Below, one piece after another: positions 7,000 to 10,890 of a DNA stretch of 10,890 nt; position 1 is the first letter of the stretch, and each line of letters starts with the position of its first letter. Made by a program: the position numbers and the translations under genes. The stretch is from Thermoleophilia bacterium (GTDB taxonomy: Bacteria > Actinomycetota > Thermoleophilia > Gaiellales > Gaiellaceae), in the NCBI GenBank assembly GCA_025934335.1, contig JAICYG010000085.1, forward strand, positions 1 to 10,890. The letters are read 5' to 3'. The notes beneath the pieces are model-generated. The model ran no database searches. It saw only the letters and a list, made by a program, of their open reading frames with translations, and was not told where the DNA came from.

Positions 7000-8667
7000 T
7001 TAGAAGAGTCCGACGGTCTCTCCCCGCTCGTCGATGTCCACGTTGAGCGCTGCCGGCGTCCTGCCGTAGCCGGGCATCGTCTGCATGTCTCCGCAGAGCG
7101 CGACGATCCAGCCGGCGCCGGTGTAGGCCCGCAGGTCGCGCACGCCGACGGTGAAGCCGACGGGTGCGTTCGTGAGCTTCGGGTCGTGAGAGAGCGACAG
7201 GTGGGTTTTCGCCATGCAGATCGGCATGCGGTCGTAGCCGAGCTTGTTGAACTCCTTGACCTTTGCACGAGCGGCCGGCTGAAGGAAGACCCCGTCCGCC
7301 CCGTAGACGCGCTTCGCGATCGCGTCGATCTTGTCCTCGATCGGAGCGTCGAGCGGGTAGATGAAGTCGAAGTCGTTCTTCTCGTCGGCCGCGGCGGTGA
7401 CGACCTCGGCCAGCGCCGCGCCCCCCTCGCCGCCGCGCGTGAACCCGTCGTTCACCTCGCAGCCGAACGCGCCGCCCTCGAGCGCGAGCCGCTTGACCAC
7501 GTCGACCTCGTCGTCGGTGTCGCCCGGGAACCGGTTGACCGCGACCACCGGGTTGATGCCGAACTCGCGGATGATCGCGATGTGGCGCAGCATGTTCGCG
7601 GCGCCGGTCTCGATCGCCTCGGGGCCGCCTTCCGGGTCGCCGGCGTGATGCTTCAGCGCCTTCACCGTCGCGACGAGGACGACCGCGTCCGGCCGGATGT
7701 GCCCGAGTCGGCAGACGATGTCCATGAACTTCTCCATCCCCATGTCGGACGCGAAGCCGCTCTCGGTGACGACGTAGTCGGCGAGCTTCAGCGCCACGCG
7801 GTCGGCGACGAGCGAGTTGTTGCCGTGCGCGATGTTCGCGAACGGGCCGCAGTGCACGAACGCCGGCTGGCCCTCGAGCGTCTGTACGAGGTTCGGCTTG
7901 ATCGTCTCCTTCAGCAGGACCGCCATCGACCCGGCGGCGCCGATCTGCTCGGCGGTGACGGGCTCGCCGTCACGCGTCTGGGCGACGGTGATCGCGCCGA
8001 GCCGCTTGCGCAGGTCGTGCAGGTCGGCTGCGACGGCCACGATCGCCATCACCTCGGACGCAGCGGTGATGTCGAACCCGGTCTGCCGTGGATAGCCGTT
8101 CGCCTTGCCGCCGAGCCCGACGACGATGTCACGCAGCGAGCGGTCGTTGATGTCCATGCAACGGCGCCAGCTCACCGAGAGCGGCTCGATGTTCAGCACG
8201 TTGCCGTGCAGCAGATGCGCCTCGAGCATCGCCGCAAGCAGGTTGTTCGCGGCGCCGATCGCATGGATGTCGCCGGTGAAGTGGAGGTTCATGTCCTCCA
8301 TCGGCACCACCTGTGTGTAGCCGCCGCCCGCCGCGCCGCCCTTGATGCCGAAGACGGGGCCGAGCGACGCCTCGCGGATGCACAGCGCCACCTGCTTGCC
8401 GATGTGCCCGAGCCCTTGCGTCAGCGAGACGGACGTCGTCGTCTTCCCCTCGCCTGCCTTCGTCGGCGTGATCGCCGTGACGTTGATCAGCTTCCCGTTC
8501 GGCCGGTCGGCGAGGCGGTCGAGCACGTCGAGCGAGACCTTCGCCTTGTACCTGCCGTACGAGTCGATCTCGTCGGGCAGCAGCCCGGCTGCCTCGGCGA
8601 TCTCGGTGATGGGACGAAGTGTCGCCTCCTGCGCGATCTGGAGCGACGACGGCATCGTGGTAGCCAA
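7000..8667 (-). CDS. fhs: Formate-tetrahydrofolate ligase (10-formyltetrahydrofolate synthetase)
   Basis: A 555-residue enzyme, the normal length, that joins formate to tetrahydrofolate at the cost of ATP, or runs in reverse to yield formate and ATP. The P-loop is TPTKAGEGKTTTS (67-79); the family signature GIKGGAAGGGY is at 107-117; the second signature region reads VATVKALKHHAG (332-343), with Lys and Ala where Arg and Gly are usual. The C-terminus DIDERGETVGLF is the standard family ending, so the gene is complete. The TTG at 8667 is chosen because AAAGGA stands 7 bases before it; the ATG at 8655 is too far (19 bases). It is the first gene of a minus-strand operon with the betaine transporter, which suggests a role in handling one-carbon units freed by demethylation. 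The region is cytosolic metabolism, with a divergent GntR regulator 41 bases away. Confidence 0.96.
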   Translation of the reverse strand: MATTMPSSLQIAQEATLRPITEIAEAAGLLPDEIDSYGRYKAKVSLDVLDRLADRPNGKLINVTAITPTKAGEGKTTTSVSLTQGLGHIGKQVALCIREASLGPVFGIKGGAAGGGYTQVVPMEDMNLHFTGDIHAIGAANNLLAAMLEAHLLHGNVLNIEPLSVSWRRCMDINDRSLRDIVVGLGGKANGYPRQTGFDITAASEVMAIVAVAADLHDLRKRLGAITVAQTRDGEPVTAEQIGAAGSMAVLLKETIKPNLVQTLEGQPAFVHCGPFANIAHGNNSLVADRVALKLADYVVTESGFASDMGMEKFMDIVCRLGHIRPDAVVLVATVKALKHHAGDPEGGPEAIETGAANMLRHIAIIREFGINPVVAVNRFPGDTDDEVDVVKRLALEGGAFGCEVNDGFTRGGEGGAALAEVVTAAADEKNDFDFIYPLDAPIEDKIDAIAKRVYGADGVFLQPAARAKVKEFNKLGYDRMPICMAKTHLSLSHDPKLTNAPVGFTVGVRDLRAYTGAGWIVALCGDMQTMPGYGRTPAALNVDIDERGETVGLF

Positions 8668-8674
8668 GGGCGAG

Positions 8675-8680
8675 TCCTTT
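8675..8680 (-). promoter_or_regulatory. Ribosome binding site deciding the fhs TTG start
   Basis: AAAGGA on the minus strand, 7 bases before TTG at 8667 and 19 before the ATG at 8655. The spacing favours the TTG start. Confidence 0.6.
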
Positions 8681-8696
8681 CGCGAGAGGGTCTGCC

Positions 8697-8705
8697 TAAT
8701 ATATC
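8697..8705. promoter_or_regulatory. Bidirectional promoter core and probable GntR operator
   Basis: TAATATATC stands out in very GC-rich DNA in the 41-base gap between fhs and the regulator gene. On the plus strand TAATAT (8697-8702) is a good -10 box, and the expected transcription start falls exactly on the G of the regulator's GTG (8709), predicting a leaderless message. On the minus strand TATATT (8703-8698) is a -10 box with an expected start near 8691, giving fhs a leader of about 24 bases with a Shine-Dalgarno site. No convincing -35 boxes are visible. The shared ATATATC core recurs before the flavoenzyme gene, which suggests binding by the GntR protein; that is inference. Confidence 0.55.
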
Positions 8706-8708
8706 TCC

Positions 8709-9377
8709 GTGGCGAAAGCAATTCTCGCGCCGCGCGAGGGGGAGGCGGCCTCGTTCGCCGACCGCGCCTACTACGCGATCCGCGAGCTGATCGTGACGCT
8801 CGAGCTGCCTCCCGGCGCGGTCGTGCGCGAGCCCGAGCTGACGGCCCGGCTCGGCATCGGCCGCACGCCGGTGCGCGAGGCGCTGCGCCGGCTCGCGCAA
8901 GAGCGGCTGATCGAGGTCTACCCGCGTCGGGGCATGTTCGTGACGAAGGTCGACGTGCGCGACCTCGCGCGCCTCTGCGAGGTGCGGGCGGCGCTCGAGC
9001 CGGAGGCGGCGCGGCTCGCTGCCGAGCGCGCTACCCAGGCCGACCTGGACGAGCTCGGCGCCCTCCTCGTCGAGGTCCGCAGCAGCCGACGCCGCGACGC
9101 GCGGTCGCTGATCGACCTCGACGAGCGGGTGCACCGCGGCATCTACCAGGCGAGCCACAACCCGTTTCTCGTCAAGACGCTCGAGGAGTACTACGCCCAC
9201 GCGCTCCGCATCTGGATGGTGGCACTGGCGCGCACGAACCTGGGCGCCGCGGTGGGCGAGCACGCGGCGGTGCTCGACGCGGTCGTTCGTGGCGACGGCG
9301 GGCGCGCGGCGGAGCTGATGCGCGCGCACGTCGAGGCGTTCGAGGCGGCGGTGCGTGACGTGCTTCTCTCCGAGTGA
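8709..9377 (+). CDS. GntR-family transcriptional regulator, FadR/FCD subfamily
   Basis: A 222-residue regulator with an N-terminal winged helix-turn-helix (about 15-80) and a C-terminal helical FCD ligand domain (about 85-215). The DNA-binding part contains LPPGAVVREPELTARLGIGR followed by TPVREALRRL and RRGMFV, all textbook for the family. The FCD domain keeps the metal-binding set Asp138, His142, His185 and His207, so it probably binds a carboxylate or amino-acid-like ligand through a metal ion. GTG at 8709 gives the standard N-terminus; no Shine-Dalgarno site precedes it, consistent with a leaderless message. It sits between fhs (divergent) and the dimethylglycine-oxidase-like gene (13 bases downstream, same strand), so it is the natural candidate to control both. 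The effector, perhaps dimethylglycine, sarcosine or glycine, is a guess. Confidence 0.95.
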   Translation: MAKAILAPREGEAASFADRAYYAIRELIVTLELPPGAVVREPELTARLGIGRTPVREALRRLAQERLIEVYPRRGMFVTKVDVRDLARLCEVRAALEPEAARLAAERATQADLDELGALLVEVRSSRRRDARSLIDLDERVHRGIYQASHNPFLVKTLEEYYAHALRIWMVALARTNLGAAVGEHAAVLDAVVRGDGGRAAELMRAHVEAFEAAVRDVLLSE

Positions 9378-9384
9378 TATATCA
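9375..9384. promoter_or_regulatory. Perfect palindrome TGATATATCA, probable operator and -10 region for the flavoenzyme gene
   Basis: A ten-base palindrome overlapping the TGA of the regulator gene. TATATC (9378-9383) could be a -10 box, with GTGACG (9355-9360) as a -35 at 17-base spacing; the expected start lies at or next to the ATG at 9391, and there is no Shine-Dalgarno site, so the message may be leaderless. The ATATATC core matches the element at 8699-8705. Confidence 0.5.
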
Positions 9385-9390
9385 GTACGC

Positions 9391-10890
9391 ATGACCGAGA
9401 CTCCCTCCACGCTGCCCGCGGGAGCTCGTGCCGTCATCGTCGGCGCGGGCATCGTCGGGAACAGCCTCGCGTACCACCTCGCGCGCCTCGGCCGGCGCGA
9501 CCTCGTCCTGCTCGACAAGGGCCCGCTGCCGAACCCAGGCGGCTCGACCGGGCACGCGTCGAACTTCATCTTCCCGGTCGACCACTCGAAGGAGATGACG
9601 CAGCTGACGCTCGAGTCGGTGCGCCAGTACCGGGAGTGGGGCGTCTTCACGGAGAGCGGCGGCATCGAAGTGGCGCGCAGCGAGGAGCGGATGCAGGAGC
9701 TCGAGCGGCGCATGTCGTCGGCGAAGGCGTGGGGGATCGAGGACTGCGAGATCATCTCGCCTGCGCGCGTGCGGGAGCTCGTGCCGTACATCGAGGAGTC
9801 GGTGATCGTCGGCGGCTTCTACACGCCGTCCGTCGGCATCGTCGACTCGCTGCGCTTCGGGACGATCGCGCGCGAAAAGGCACAGGAGCTCGGTGCGCTG
9901 CAGGTGTTCGCGAACACCGAGGTGCTCGGCATCGACGTCGAGGGCGGCCGCGTCACCGGCATCAGGACCTCGAGGGGCGACATCGCCACCGACACGATCG
10001 TCGTCTGCTGCGGCGTCTGGAGCCCGAAGATCGCGCGCATGGCGGGCGCGTCGATCCCGCTCACGCCGGCGGTGCACCAGATGATCGACGTCGGCCCGGT
10101 GCCGCACTTCAAGGACACGAAGGGCGTGATCGAGTTCCCGATCGTTCGCGACATGGACACGAACATGTACGAGCGCCAGGACGGGAGCGGGCTCGAGGTC
10201 GGCTCGTACGCCCACCGGCCGATCCTCCACGACCCCGAGGAGATCCCCTCGAACGAGGAAGCGGCGCTGTCGCCGACCGAGCTGCCGTTCACGCAGGAGG
10301 ACTTCGAGCAGCAGATGGAGGACGCGCTCGAGCTGATCCCGGACGTGCTGAACGACGAGTCGGTCGGGATCAAGTACGCGATCAACGGCCTGCTCTCGCT
10401 GACGCCGGACGGGCTGCCGCTGCTCGGCGAGACACCCGAGGTCAAGGGCCTGTGGTCGGCGGCCGCGGTCTGGGTGAAGGAGGGCCCGGGTGTCGGCAAG
10501 TCGATGGCGGAGTGGATGGTGCACGGCGAGTCGGAGATCGACCTGCAGTCGTCCGACATCGCGCGCTTCTACGAGTGCCAGAAGTCGCGTGCGAATGTCC
10601 GCGCCCGCGCGTCGGAGGGGTTCAACAAGACGTACGGGATCGTCCACCCGAACGAGCAGTGGGAGTCGAACCGCGGCATCCGCCTCTCGCCGTTCTACGA
10701 GCGGGAGAAGGAGCTCGGCGCCGTGTTCTTCGAGGCAGCGGCGTGGGAGCGGCCGCACTGGTACGAGTCGAACGCGAAGCTGCTCGACGAGTTCGGCGAC
10801 CGCATCAACCGCCGCGAGGCGGAGTGGGAGTCGCGCTGGTGGTCGCCGATCATCAACGCCGAGCACCTCGCTATGAGGGACCGCGCGGCG
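9391..10890 (+). CDS. Dimethylglycine oxidase/dehydrogenase-like flavoprotein (3' end outside window)
   Basis: The first 500 residues of an FAD enzyme of the dimethylglycine oxidase, dimethylglycine dehydrogenase and sarcosine dehydrogenase family, which oxidatively removes an N-methyl group and passes the carbon to tetrahydrofolate. The Rossmann motif GAGIVGNSLAYHL is at 18-30. GGSTGHAS at 50-57 places His55 where these enzymes attach FAD covalently. His229 (PAVHQM) and Tyr260 (NMYERQ) fall where Arthrobacter dimethylglycine oxidase has its active-site His and Tyr, by alignment from memory. GSYAHRP, LLSLTPDGLPLLGE and, further on, RLSPFYEREKELGAVFFEAA and WERPHWYESNA are strongly family-like. 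Full-length relatives have about 800-850 residues, the rest being a folate-binding GcvT-like domain expected beyond the window. Oxidase versus dehydrogenase, and dimethylglycine versus sarcosine, cannot be settled here. Confidence 0.93.
   Translation, partial: MTETPSTLPAGARAVIVGAGIVGNSLAYHLARLGRRDLVLLDKGPLPNPGGSTGHASNFIFPVDHSKEMTQLTLESVRQYREWGVFTESGGIEVARSEERMQELERRMSSAKAWGIEDCEIISPARVRELVPYIEESVIVGGFYTPSVGIVDSLRFGTIAREKAQELGALQVFANTEVLGIDVEGGRVTGIRTSRGDIATDTIVVCCGVWSPKIARMAGASIPLTPAVHQMIDVGPVPHFKDTKGVIEFPIVRDMDTNMYERQDGSGLEVGSYAHRPILHDPEEIPSNEEAALSPTELPFTQEDFEQQMEDALELIPDVLNDESVGIKYAINGLLSLTPDGLPLLGETPEVKGLWSAAAVWVKEGPGVGKSMAEWMVHGESEIDLQSSDIARFYECQKSRANVRARASEGFNKTYGIVHPNEQWESNRGIRLSPFYEREKELGAVFFEAAAWERPHWYESNAKLLDEFGDRINRREAEWESRWWSPIINAEHLAMRDRAA

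Noticed and set aside
7000..7002. Programmed frameshift fusing fhs to the ProV-like protein
   Set aside because: The fhs C-terminus VGLF followed by TAA is the normal family end and no recognised slippery sequence is present; a start-codon problem is simpler.
8668..8708. A glycine or folate riboswitch before fhs
   Set aside because: The predicted leader is only about 24 bases, too short for any known riboswitch.
6487..8790. A 767-codon open frame on the plus strand opposite fhs and the ProV-like gene
   Set aside because: It is antisense to two genes with complete family motifs; long antisense frames are common where third codon positions are nearly all G or C. Its protein is rich in Arg, Asp and Val and has no recognisable domain.
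9382..10866. A 494-codon open frame on the minus strand opposite the flavoenzyme
   Set aside because: Shadow of the dimethylglycine-oxidase-like gene: it repeats Arg, Leu, Asp and Val patterns and shows no domain, while the plus strand carries clear FAD motifs.

Overview
The window is about 10.9 kb of very GC-rich DNA (roughly 70% G+C) packed with genes that have GC-rich third codon positions, short gaps and overlapping stops and starts. This, with the gene families present, suggests an actinobacterium, perhaps of the Thermoleophilia type. That placement is inference from composition; there is no rRNA marker here.

Layout. At the left edge (to 715) is the 3' part of an ABC-transporter ATPase of the PotA/FbpC/CysA type with a C-terminal TOBE region. 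It converges, stop over stop, on a two-gene minus-strand unit (712-1910): a HAD-family phosphatase-like protein followed by a compact glycerophosphodiester phosphodiesterase whose start overlaps the HAD stop. An EamA-family membrane transporter (1934-2749) is divergent from that unit. A 207-base spacer (2750-2956) holds an 18-base direct repeat and a strong hairpin.

From 2957 to the right edge lies the most coherent part. A minus-strand operon reads, in transcription order, fhs (formate-tetrahydrofolate ligase), a ProV-like ATPase, a single-chain permease with two fused ProW-like domains, and a glycine-betaine-type binding protein, ending at the hairpin. Facing away from it are a GntR/FCD regulator and a large flavoenzyme closely resembling dimethylglycine oxidase/dehydrogenase, cut off by the window end after 500 codons.

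How they may work together (inference). The transporter imports a quaternary or methylated amine such as glycine betaine or dimethylglycine. The flavoenzyme demethylates dimethylglycine or sarcosine and normally hands the carbon to tetrahydrofolate. Formate-tetrahydrofolate ligase links the folate one-carbon pool to formate and ATP. The GntR protein probably controls both arms. The same AT-rich core (ATATATC) occurs in the 41-base gap between fhs and the regulator, where nearly superimposed -10 elements point both ways, and again just before the flavoenzyme start. Oddities worth checking are the missing usual start codon of the ProV-like gene, the fused permease, and an Asp-to-Asn change in the HAD motif I.
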